Assembly (NCBI RefSeq): GCF_003383615.1
Contig: NZ_QNUL01000026.1
Coordinates: forward strand, 1-64,000
Direction of reading: 5' to 3'
Origin: Dyadobacter luteus
GTDB lineage: Bacteria; Bacteroidota; Bacteroidia; Cytophagales; Spirosomataceae
DNA: 64,000 nt
The notes under the pieces were generated by a model. It saw only the letters and a list, made by a program, of their open reading frames with translations. It ran no database searches and was not told the origin of the DNA. A program made the position numbers and the translations under genes. Shown in pieces: positions 43,889 through 52,099 of this stretch. Within the stretch, counting starts at the first letter, position 1, and every line of letters begins with the position of its first letter.

Positions 43889-44350
43889 CTAGTTGTTCTT
43901 CTCTTTCTTTTTCTTCTGAGCGTCAACAATCGCACCTGTACCTACGCCAACGCCAGCTCCGATCACACTACCAATAAGTGCACCCTCTGCACGATTTTTA
44001 TTGATAATGGCTCCGGTGACTGCACCAGTACCAGCACCTACCACAGCTCCTTTGGCTTTATGGTTCCATTTCTTCTTAGCTGGTGCTGCTGCTTGCGCCT
44101 GTCTGCTGTTGTTATTTGCTACAACTTGTTTGCTGTTTTCCTCATTTTGTTTCTCTAATTCCTGCTCTTTTTGAGCCATTACATTGTTCATAGAGTCAAT
44201 AATGGCCTGTTTGGCAATGACCGCCTGCATAGAATCGATGGTTGTTTGCTTGGCTTTCAAAGCAGCTTCCTGCTTCTTTGATTCACTGTTACAGCTTGTT
44301 AGGAGGATTGCTGCAACTCCTACTGAAAATAGCGATTTCATGGTTTTCAT
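43889..44350 (-). CDS. Glycine-zipper lipoprotein
   Basis: 153 residues. Lipoprotein signal (MKSLFSVGVAAILLTSC), a coiled-coil stretch (KQTTIDSMQAVIAKQAIIDS; QKEQELEKQNEENSKQVV), then glycine-zipper segments (GAVVGAGTGAVTGAIIN; GALIGSVIGAGVGVGTGAIV) and a basic tail (KKKKEKNN). The zipper could form a short membrane hairpin. ATG at 44350 is used; a second ATG at 44341 would give the same signal. Last gene of the run after FUSC, YwbE and DUF6157. Function unknown; the family is often envelope-stress linked. Confidence 0.8.
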   Translation of the reverse strand: MKTMKSLFSVGVAAILLTSCNSESKKQEAALKAKQTTIDSMQAVIAKQAIIDSMNNVMAQKEQELEKQNEENSKQVVANNNSRQAQAAAPAKKKWNHKAKGAVVGAGTGAVTGAIINKNRAEGALIGSVIGAGVGVGTGAIVDAQKKKKEKNN

Positions 44351-44387
44351 AATGTTGTTTGAAATAGCTATCTCCAAAAGTGTGCCA

Positions 44388-44807
44388 TTATTTAACCCTC
44401 GCCGATCTCATTGCTTTCACTGTTTTAATCTCCTGGTCGTTTTTAAACTTTTCATATTTTTCGGTACCCAAACCATATAATGCCACTTTTCCATCGTGGT
44501 CGTGATGAATACCCCAGCCATATTTTTTAGGTAAGGGAGATGCCCTCAGGCAAGCTTGTCCTTTGCTGAAGAATTCCTTTCTGGCTTCTTCCAGCTCGCT
44601 TTCGGTAAGGTCTTTTTTCTCTGCAAAAATTTTAAAAAGTACATCATCAGAAGTGAATTGGTAGGGGTTGCGGCTGATAAGATCAAACTGCCTATTAGCA
44701 ATCGTTTTTTTGTCACCCTTTGCAGGCGGAACCTCACTGCCGGAGACGATGCTGTCTTCAGCCACTTCTATAAAAGTGTCGATATAGTTGGTTGTGTGTA
44801 CTTTCAT
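44388..44807 (-). CDS. DUF6157-family protein
   Basis: 139-residue soluble protein. MKVHTTNYIDTFIEVAEDS, FDLISRNPYQFTSDDVLFKI and FSKGQACLRASPLPKKYGWG match DUF6157, a family of unknown function in bacteria and fungi. The central HHDHDGKVALYGLGTEKYEK is His/Asp rich. 16 bp after the YwbE gene and 37 bp before the lipoprotein gene, so probably co-transcribed. Confidence 0.85.
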   Translation of the reverse strand: MKVHTTNYIDTFIEVAEDSIVSGSEVPPAKGDKKTIANRQFDLISRNPYQFTSDDVLFKIFAEKKDLTESELEEARKEFFSKGQACLRASPLPKKYGWGIHHDHDGKVALYGLGTEKYEKFKNDQEIKTVKAMRSARVK

Positions 44808-44823
44808 GACTGTAATTTAAGGT

Positions 44824-45030
44824 TTAGAAATCTTCGGTCTCTATTTCTTTCACTCTGCCTACTTCTCCCGTCGTGAGCCGCACTTTGATCCCATGCGTGT
44901 GTACAGGAGCCTTAGTTAAAATATCCTTCACAATACCATGCGTAAGTTTTCCCGAGCGCTGGTCTTGTTTGAGTACAATCGCAACAGCCAGTCCGGCTTC
45001 TATATTCTTTCTTTCAGTTCCTGATAACAT
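44824..45030 (-). CDS. ywbE: YwbE-family small protein
   Basis: 68 residues, matching YwbE of Bacillus: RKNIEAGLAVAIVLKQDQRS and GIVKDILTKAPVHTHGIKVR. It reads as a small SH3/KOW-like beta barrel (GIKVRLTTGEVGRVKEI) and could bind nucleic acid or protein; function not known. 24 bp after FUSC, same strand. Confidence 0.88.
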   Translation of the reverse strand: MLSGTERKNIEAGLAVAIVLKQDQRSGKLTHGIVKDILTKAPVHTHGIKVRLTTGEVGRVKEIETEDF

Positions 45031-45054
45031 ATATTTTTTTGATGTGAAAAGGCA

Positions 45055-47292
45055 TTAGCCTTTCGTAGCTACAATTTTTTGTAAGATTTTAATTTCATCA
45101 ATCGTGATGGTGCTGATCAGCTCAAAAAGACCATTGATCGTTTTTAATTCTGAAAGCGCCTTTCTTTCCGGTGATTGTGCCGACAATTCAATACCTATTT
45201 CTTTGATCTGTTTTTTTCTTGTGTTGAGTAGTTCAATCAGCTTCTGATTCTGAGGAAGTGATTCCCTCGTGATATCCAGATTACCCTGAATAGTTCCACC
45301 CAATACATCGGCCGCTGCCTGAAACTGCCGGTCTATTTGTCTGATCATCAATTCAAATTCTACTGCATAACCTGTATGCGCATTATTTTGTGCATAGGTA
45401 GACAATGATGCAATATAAGATGTAAGCATGTGGCTGGTCGCAACAAACTGATGGTATTCTTCCATTTTGAGCTGGCGACGCTTCGGTTCAGAAAGCATTT
45501 TCTGAAAGTTGTCAGACAAGTTGGCAAGTGCGATAATGGCATCTTTCCGGTTTATCTTCATCTCATTTACATCCAATGCTCTGCCCGCGAATTTGGCTGC
45601 CACCGTATCAAAGTACTTTCTGTTCGATTTGATGGCTTCTTTGATATACTGATTGATTTGAGAATGCTCCCAAACCGGCAGTACATAGGAAGAGACAAAG
45701 TAAGCAATAACAGAACCTATTACTGTATCTATAACCCGATCCTGAAGCACAGCTGTAATATGAGCCGGATTCAGAATATTAAACCATAAGAGAACGTATA
45801 AGGTAATACTGATGGAGGCTACAAAGTAGTTGATTTTAATAAAGGTATAAGCCAGTACCATGGCTACCATCATCAGAATGAACAGAGCTGTTCCGTCATT
45901 GATGAAGTAAAGAATAAGGAAACCGGATACTGCGCCTATAATCGTACCCGCGATACGATACAGGTTGCGCTGCTTGGTAATACTGAATGCCGGCTTCATA
46001 ATTGTAACTACTGTGAGCAAAATCCAGTATCCGTGTCCGAAATCGAAGAAAAGAGAGGCTGTATAGCCAATCAGCAAGGCAAGTGTCACTCTTAAAGCAT
46101 GTCTGAAATGGCTTGATTTGAGCGATAAATTGTCAATCAGCGTTTGTGGCTGGTATTCCTGTTTTGGAATAAAATTATCGACACCGAAGTCCACATGGTA
46201 ATCCTTACTCAGGGATGCGTCGTAGGTGGTGGCTCTGTGCAATTTTTTTATACGTTCGGTAATATCCTGGAGGCTGTTCAAAATCTGACGGAGCATGATA
46301 TAATCCTCCATGTTTTCGTGCGTCATGCGGTCGCGGCGTGTTCGCTCAAAGGCTGACTGGCATTTGTTATAGGCTTCGTCCAGGTCATGTCTGGAGTGTG
46401 AAGGAAATCCACTCTGAATAGCCAGGCCAATCTGTTGAATATCACCGGCAAGCCAAGTAATATAGGTTCCGAAAAGGCGAAGCACTTTGGTGTCGTCAAA
46501 AGCCCTGTGCAGATTGGCGTAATTCTGTTGTGAGTTGAGAATCCTTTCAAACAGGTCAATACTATCCAGAAACATCAGCATCAGAATCCGGCTTTTGTTA
46601 GTCGATTCTGTTACCAGTTCACGGGTTTTGAAAATGATTTCCCGAAGAGTTTCATGGTTTTCGCGCAGAATTACCTGCTGATGAATCATTTGAGTGAACA
46701 GATCATCGTATTTCGGTTTAGCAAAATAATACCCGGCTTTGATCGAGAGTAATTTGCCAAGCTCCACAAAGTTTTCTCCTAACAATTGCTGTATAAGCAG
46801 ATAGGGGCGCAGTGTCTGAATAATCAGAAATAGCAGCAGATACCAGATTCCACCGGCAGAGAAGATGAGTGCGTTGCGTAGTACGGCGTCTCCGCTCAGG
46901 TGATCGTCAATATTGAATACGAAAACGAGCATGGCAATGAGCCCTATACTATTGGCTCTGTTGCCATATACGCCGATGAGCGAAAAAAACAAACCGAAAA
47001 CAATGATTTCGGCAAAGACTATAAAATGAACATGTCTTAGAAAACCTGTAATACAAGCTACTGCGAAACACGCAAGTATCGCAATCATGAGTGCATTGCG
47101 CCGCCTGTGAAAAGGACCGGGATTGTCTGTACTTCCAATAAGTAATGTGCCCAGCGGGAAAGCAATCATTTCACTTAATATTCCGAAATGATGGAATATC
47201 AAACTTGGAATGACCGCTCCGAAGGTTAATCTCACACCTGTCGAGAGGTAATGGCTGGATAGAAATTTTTTAAATTCGTCTAAGTAATTCAT
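45055..47292 (-). CDS. FUSC-family inner-membrane transporter (YccS-like)
   Basis: 745-residue protein of the aromatic acid exporter/FUSC type. Two membrane blocks (about 15-175 and about 390-530) flank cytoplasmic helical domains. The C-terminal FUSC repeat is HALRVTLALLIGYTASLFFD, HGYWILLTVVTIMKPAFSIT, YRIAGTIIGAVSGFLILYF, then DRVIDTVIGSVIAYFVSSYV. Likely exports toxic organic acids; the exact substrate is unknown. First gene of the leftward run. Divergent from the HPP/ClC genes. Confidence 0.9.
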   Translation of the reverse strand: MNYLDEFKKFLSSHYLSTGVRLTFGAVIPSLIFHHFGILSEMIAFPLGTLLIGSTDNPGPFHRRRNALMIAILACFAVACITGFLRHVHFIVFAEIIVFGLFFSLIGVYGNRANSIGLIAMLVFVFNIDDHLSGDAVLRNALIFSAGGIWYLLLFLIIQTLRPYLLIQQLLGENFVELGKLLSIKAGYYFAKPKYDDLFTQMIHQQVILRENHETLREIIFKTRELVTESTNKSRILMLMFLDSIDLFERILNSQQNYANLHRAFDDTKVLRLFGTYITWLAGDIQQIGLAIQSGFPSHSRHDLDEAYNKCQSAFERTRRDRMTHENMEDYIMLRQILNSLQDITERIKKLHRATTYDASLSKDYHVDFGVDNFIPKQEYQPQTLIDNLSLKSSHFRHALRVTLALLIGYTASLFFDFGHGYWILLTVVTIMKPAFSITKQRNLYRIAGTIIGAVSGFLILYFINDGTALFILMMVAMVLAYTFIKINYFVASISITLYVLLWFNILNPAHITAVLQDRVIDTVIGSVIAYFVSSYVLPVWEHSQINQYIKEAIKSNRKYFDTVAAKFAGRALDVNEMKINRKDAIIALANLSDNFQKMLSEPKRRQLKMEEYHQFVATSHMLTSYIASLSTYAQNNAHTGYAVEFELMIRQIDRQFQAAADVLGGTIQGNLDITRESLPQNQKLIELLNTRKKQIKEIGIELSAQSPERKALSELKTINGLFELISTITIDEIKILQKIVATKG

Positions 47293-47403
47293 GCTGGTGC
47301 TGAAACCGCTTTTTCAATGCTCCCAATATAGATTTTTAACAGACATAAAAGATATACCATCATCTCAATTCTTTCATTTTCTATGTCAGTTTGCACAAAT
47401 TCT

Positions 47404-47423
47404 AAATACTCTGATCAGTATTT
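47404..47423. promoter_or_regulatory. Palindrome in the FUSC/HPP divergent region
   Basis: aaatact (47404-47410) pairs with agtattt (47417-47423), with ctgatcag at the centre, giving a near-continuous 20-bp dyad. It could be an operator shared by the divergent genes. The region 47293-47519 has no clear TAnnTTTG box. Confidence 0.4.
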
Positions 47424-47519
47424 AACAATTTTTTTATCATCTAAATTTATAATTAAAGAACCATAAACGCACGGGACGGGTTCTCTATTAGGAGTTTGGA
47501 AATATAATTATTTTAAGTT

Positions 47520-48101
47520 TTGAAAAAGCGCTTCAGAAAACACATACGGATAGCCCGCTATGTTGTATATAAAGAGACTTTGATCGACTTCAGAGATCAT
47601 GTTTGGACTTTCATTGGCTCTTTTTTGGGAATCGGGCTTATAGGGCTTCTCAACAGGGAAAGTTTCAGTGCAACAGATAATGTTTTTCTGATCGGCTCAT
47701 TCGGCGCCTCTTCGGTTTTGATTTACGGCATTGTGAATAGCCCCCTTGCGCAGCCCCGCAATTTGATTGGCGGCCATGTAATTTGCGCAATCGTGGGAGT
47801 TACCGTTCATTACATCATTCCGAACGAAATATGGCTTTCATCTGCTTTTGCTGTTTCGCTCTCCATCGTTTTTATGCAGATTACCAAAACGCTCCATCCT
47901 CCTGGTGGTGCTACTGCATTAATTGCGAATATCGGATCTGAAAAAATTACAAGTTTAGGTTATCTATATGTGTTAAGTCCGGTACTGAGTGGAGTGCTTA
48001 TATTATTGCTTGTCGCAATTATGGTCAATAAATGGGCTGCGCACCGCAATTATCCGGCTAATAAAAACTGGTACAAACTCTGGGAAAGAAGATACCGGTA
48101 A
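47520..48101 (+). CDS. HPP-family membrane protein
   Basis: 193 residues, four transmembrane helices. It has the signature HPPGGATALIANIG plus FLIGSFGASSVLIYGI and PLAQPRNLIGGHV. HPP proteins include a chloroplast/cyanobacterial nitrite transporter, so an anion-transport role is possible (inference). The start is TTG at 47520 with no nearby in-frame ATG; the first internal Met lies near residue 122. 12 bp upstream of the ClC gene, so probably co-transcribed. Confidence 0.85.
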   Translation: MKKRFRKHIRIARYVVYKETLIDFRDHVWTFIGSFLGIGLIGLLNRESFSATDNVFLIGSFGASSVLIYGIVNSPLAQPRNLIGGHVICAIVGVTVHYIIPNEIWLSSAFAVSLSIVFMQITKTLHPPGGATALIANIGSEKITSLGYLYVLSPVLSGVLILLLVAIMVNKWAAHRNYPANKNWYKLWERRYR

Positions 48102-48113
48102 TCATCAGAAATC

Positions 48114-49376
48114 ATGACAAATCGAATTTACAGAATAAAGAAGGCTGAAAGAGTAGGGGCGGTATTAGTGGCAGCTGCATTCACCGGTGTTTTATCCGCG
48201 CTGATCGCAGATACCTTGAAAGTAATGACTGAGCACTATGAGGAAATGTTCTTTCATCAGATGCACCTCAATAAATATCTTGTGTTTGCTTTGCCGTTGA
48301 TCGGGCTTTCTACGATCCACATATTGCGTAAATACTTATTCAGAAATAAGGCAAACAAGGGAATTAAGGAAGTACTCGATACGATAAACAAGAACGACTC
48401 GACGCTACCCGCCTACAAAATTCCATCTCACTATTTTAATGGATTTTTGACTGTCATCTTTGGTGGTTCTACGGGAATAGAGGTGTCTACGGTTGTTGCG
48501 ACGGCCTCTGTGGGTGCGCTATCCAGCAGAAAAGTAAATTTTCTGCGGAAATACCGGACGGATCTGGTATGTGCAGGATTGGCCGCAGGTGTGACGGCTC
48601 TTTTTAATGCGCCTATTGCAGGTTTTTTGTTCGCATTCGAGGTTTTTACAAACCGAAGAAGTAAACTCCATACTGCAAGTGTGATCACCGCTATACTTGC
48701 TTCCTATTTACTGACAAGGTTCTTTTTTTTCAAACAGATCTTTAGTTTTCAAGTGAGTGGCTGGCAGCAGCATGCTTTGCCATACTTTATTTTGCTTGGT
48801 ATTGTGGCTGGCTTTTACTCTGTCTATCTGACGAGAAGTGTGCTGTTCTTTAAAACGTATTTCGGCGGTATTCCGAAGAGCTATATCAAAGTTATTTTAG
48901 GAGCACTTATTATTTCATCCCTTATCTTCTTCTTTCCGAGTTTATACGGAGAAGGCTATTCGGGAATAAAGGATCTCACCAAGCTCACCACGCAATCCGC
49001 AATGTTGGTGATGGCGTCTCTGTTTATGGTTCTACTTCTAAAGCCTATCATTACATCAGTAACACTGGGAGCTGGCGGAGATGGGGGAGTTTTCGCCCCA
49101 AGTTTATTTATGGGGGCGTTTCTGGGACTGATCATGGCCACTCTGCTTAATCACTTTTTCCATCTGAATGTGATTCCTGTGAACTTTATGTTAATTGGTA
49201 TGGCTGCAGTACTGAGTGGAAGTATACATGCCCCCCTCACAGCTATCTTTCTGGTGTGTGCCATTGCTGATAACTACCTTCTTTTCGTTCCTATCGTAAT
49301 TGCATGTCTGGTGGCAAAAGTTGTGGCTCACTTTATCTTTCCACACACTGTATATACCTATAAAGCAGTGAAATAA
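48114..49376 (+). CDS. ClC-family chloride channel/antiporter
   Basis: 420-residue inner-membrane protein with the ClC fold. GGSTGIEVSTVVATASVG aligns with the GREGP motif, keeping the gating Glu (E in GIEV) where E. coli ClcA has E148. GAGGDGGVFAPSLFMGAFLG is the GxFxP selectivity motif. It is likely to move chloride, or another small anion, with or against protons. It follows the HPP gene closely. The usual GSGIP motif near the N-terminus is not obvious. Confidence 0.9.
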   Translation: MTNRIYRIKKAERVGAVLVAAAFTGVLSALIADTLKVMTEHYEEMFFHQMHLNKYLVFALPLIGLSTIHILRKYLFRNKANKGIKEVLDTINKNDSTLPAYKIPSHYFNGFLTVIFGGSTGIEVSTVVATASVGALSSRKVNFLRKYRTDLVCAGLAAGVTALFNAPIAGFLFAFEVFTNRRSKLHTASVITAILASYLLTRFFFFKQIFSFQVSGWQQHALPYFILLGIVAGFYSVYLTRSVLFFKTYFGGIPKSYIKVILGALIISSLIFFFPSLYGEGYSGIKDLTKLTTQSAMLVMASLFMVLLLKPIITSVTLGAGGDGGVFAPSLFMGAFLGLIMATLLNHFFHLNVIPVNFMLIGMAAVLSGSIHAPLTAIFLVCAIADNYLLFVPIVIACLVAKVVAHFIFPHTVYTYKAVK

Positions 49377-49453
49377 TAGTGGGGGATTAAGTGTCTGTTT
49401 TCATGCTATACAGATTGTTTTTCGTATAATGGTATGTCAAAAACATCGGGTTC

Positions 49454-50008
49454 ATGCTCAACACTGATTTTAATCCGTTTCCCGTATTGGAAACAGAACG
49501 TCTTGTTTTATATCAACTCACGCCTGGAGATATAGCTGGTATTTTTCGGCTCCGAAGCAATCCGTTTGCCATGCGCTATATAGGTAAACCTGTCTTACAA
49601 GACCTTTCCGAAGCAGAAGCACTCATTGTGCATTATCAGGATCATCTGCGGTCTGGCAACGGCATTACCTGGGCCATTCGCCTGAAAGACCAGGATTCAG
49701 GACTGATAGGAACTATAGGATTTCACAGGTTAGAGAGACAGAACTACCGGGCTGAAATAGGGTATATACTTCAACAGGACTTTTGGGGAAAAGGATTAAT
49801 GCACGAAGCCATTCAGGTAGTTCTGAAGTACGGTTTTGAATCCATGAAATTGCATAGCGTGGAGGCGCGTATAAATCCGGATAATGTGCAGTCTGCCAGT
49901 GTTTTGGTCAAAAATAAGTTTAGAAGAGAAGCTTGTTTTAAAGAGGCATTCTATTTTGATGGAAGCTTTTATGATACTGAAGTCTATTCGATTTTGAATA
50001 CCGAATAA
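49454..50008 (+). CDS. GNAT-family N-acetyltransferase (RimJ/RimL-like)
   Basis: 184 residues. PVLETERLVLYQLTPGDIAG is the typical RimJ/RimL opening. The acetyl-CoA loop is ILQQDFWGKGLMHEAIQVVL, and SVEARINPDNVQSASVLVKN is the conserved back strand. Likely acetylates a protein N-terminus or a small amine. Single gene, ATG at 49454, 77 bp after the ClC gene. Confidence 0.9.
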   Translation: MLNTDFNPFPVLETERLVLYQLTPGDIAGIFRLRSNPFAMRYIGKPVLQDLSEAEALIVHYQDHLRSGNGITWAIRLKDQDSGLIGTIGFHRLERQNYRAEIGYILQQDFWGKGLMHEAIQVVLKYGFESMKLHSVEARINPDNVQSASVLVKNKFRREACFKEAFYFDGSFYDTEVYSILNTE

Positions 50009-50158
50009 GAAGTTCTTTTGTGACGTATATGTGTTGGTATAGAATTTATACTATTTAAGATTTTGAAATAGGAAACCTAAATCTACAAACTCTCTCAACA
50101 GATATTTGATACAGTGTTTCAGCCCCGGAGAGAAGCGGCTGTGTCAAGGCGATTAATT

Positions 50159-51847
50159 ATGAAAGAAAAGCTTGCCCTGGCAGTATCGTTTCTGATCATT
50201 CTGCTTTACGCTTCCTACAACTATTTCTTCTCAGTCAACTTTCCATTTCAGGATGACTTTCTGCTCATTCAGTTTATTCAGACAATTAGTGATGAAAGTT
50301 TAGGTGCCTGGGATATACTGCGGGAGCTTTTTAAAACTTTCAATGATCATAAGGCAGTTGTTCCCCGTTTCATTGCATTGGTTGAGTATGTACTTACAGG
50401 TACACTTAATTTCCGGTTTTACCTGTTCCTGGTTACGGTCAATATTATTTATATCTTCTACTTTCTGTACCTCCAGTTCAGGAAAACGAAGTTGCCTGTT
50501 TATTACTTTTTGCCCGCACTTTTTTTGTATTTTCATCCACTGTACCACGATATTTCGGGTTGGGCTCTGAATGGAATGCAGCATACGTTTCTTACTGCGT
50601 TTACAGTTACTGCACTTATTTTCGCCGGAAGGAAATCTAACTTTTCCCTGGTATTGGCAATCATTTGTTGCTTTCTGGCTACGTTTACACATGGCAACGG
50701 GATTCTGTCGTATCCGGCACTGGTATTCTATTTTCTGTGTATCAAGGATTTCAGGAAAGCAGGGATAATTGTTCTGGCGATGTTCGTTTCGTTTGGCGTA
50801 TATATGATGGGTTATGAAAGTGGACAAGCAACGCATTTGCCGGATGATGCAGTCACATTTATTACCTCATTATTTGGTTTTATAGGTTCACAAGTCTCGC
50901 TGTGGGGAGATGTTGAGCTTTGGTCTACATTGTTTGGTATAGTTATCTGTATTTCAGGATTGCTGCTTGTATTCCGAATCGTGAAACATTACAAGCGCAA
51001 CAAATCATCTCTAAAACCAGGCGTACTGGAATTACTCTCTCTGCTCGTATTTATCTTTATCACCAGTCTGGTTATTGCTGTGTTCCGGTCCTGGGCAGGA
51101 ACTACAATCACAAGTCGTTTTCAGTTGTATACATGCATGTCAACCGTTATTTTTTATATTTTCCTTCTCAATTACCTACCCTTATTCAGAAAACGCTTGG
51201 TATTGGTGGGCATGATCGGTATTTCTATGTTCTACTGGTTGTATTCTTTTTATAGCTACACCGGGATAGTTGCTAAGAAAAGGATGGAGTATCAGGCGGA
51301 TCTTTACAACTGGCTGTATACGCGCACGATGTTTTCGGTTCCGCGTCCCTTGTTGGAAAATGCAGATTTTTACATGGCTCCCGCCTATGAAAATGGTATA
51401 TTTAGTCCGCCTGCACCTCCGGTGAGTAAGCAGGTTGTAGATTCTCTGATCAAACATTCGCCTGAATCGGTGGAACATTATGAAACCTATCTTGAAGTGA
51501 TGGAACTGGGTAATAAACCGGGTGAGTATGAACGTTATTATTTCTTGTCGGGCTGCAAACTGCCTTCATTTAAGCCATTTTTTGCGGATCGTTATCTTGT
51601 GCTTTGGGACCCTGCCACGGGCGAATCCTACTTGAAAAATGGAACGTCAAAAGTGGAGGCAAGGAAAGTGATTATCACAGAAGGTAAATATTACAAACCA
51701 GGATTTAGTGCGTTCTTCAGGCCTGATGATCTGCGTCCGGGAACGTACCGTCTTGCCATTTTGGATATTGATCCAAAAGGAGAAATGGTGTTTCACAAAA
51801 TCGATCAACATCTTCTCCTGAGAGACGGTGCTTACTATGTTGAGTAG
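50159..51847 (+). CDS. Polytopic membrane protein, unknown function
   Basis: 562 residues, start at ATG 50159 (MKEKLALAVSFLIILLYASY) rather than GTG 50114. About ten to eleven helices in residues 1-390 are followed by a soluble C-terminal domain (about 395-562). The early extracytoplasmic loop contains FPFQDDFLLIQFIQ, whose Asp pair resembles the acidic motif of membrane glycosyltransferases (GT-C type), but this is not enough for an assignment. The C-terminal part is beta-rich (DDLRPGTYRLAILDIDPKGE). Not recognised. Neighbours give no hint; gyrB lies downstream with its own promoter. Confidence 0.75.
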   Translation: MKEKLALAVSFLIILLYASYNYFFSVNFPFQDDFLLIQFIQTISDESLGAWDILRELFKTFNDHKAVVPRFIALVEYVLTGTLNFRFYLFLVTVNIIYIFYFLYLQFRKTKLPVYYFLPALFLYFHPLYHDISGWALNGMQHTFLTAFTVTALIFAGRKSNFSLVLAIICCFLATFTHGNGILSYPALVFYFLCIKDFRKAGIIVLAMFVSFGVYMMGYESGQATHLPDDAVTFITSLFGFIGSQVSLWGDVELWSTLFGIVICISGLLLVFRIVKHYKRNKSSLKPGVLELLSLLVFIFITSLVIAVFRSWAGTTITSRFQLYTCMSTVIFYIFLLNYLPLFRKRLVLVGMIGISMFYWLYSFYSYTGIVAKKRMEYQADLYNWLYTRTMFSVPRPLLENADFYMAPAYENGIFSPPAPPVSKQVVDSLIKHSPESVEHYETYLEVMELGNKPGEYERYYFLSGCKLPSFKPFFADRYLVLWDPATGESYLKNGTSKVEARKVIITEGKYYKPGFSAFFRPDDLRPGTYRLAILDIDPKGEMVFHKIDQHLLLRDGAYYVE

Positions 51848-52039
51848 ATACTGTTCTTAGCCCTTTCACACTGCTTATGCTTCCGAAATACTTACTTCTA
51901 TGGTTTAAGTCATTCATTTTCAATGAATCTGTAACGATGAATTTAAAATAGGTTTTATCCTGTTTTCAGGATTCTCGTGCCTCCTTGTTATGCGTGCGGT
52001 TCGGGTAGGTAAACGCTAGGTTAAACGACAAAAAAAGTG

Positions 52040-52047
52040 TATCTTTG
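52040..52047 (+). promoter_or_regulatory. gyrB promoter -7 box
   Basis: TATCTTTG, an exact TAnnTTTG match, 52 bp before the ATG. A -33 TTG at standard spacing is not evident. Confidence 0.65.
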
Positions 52048-52099
52048 CACGTTATAAAATGGCTTAAATACTCTTTTATTCTCGGGTAAAACAAAATAT

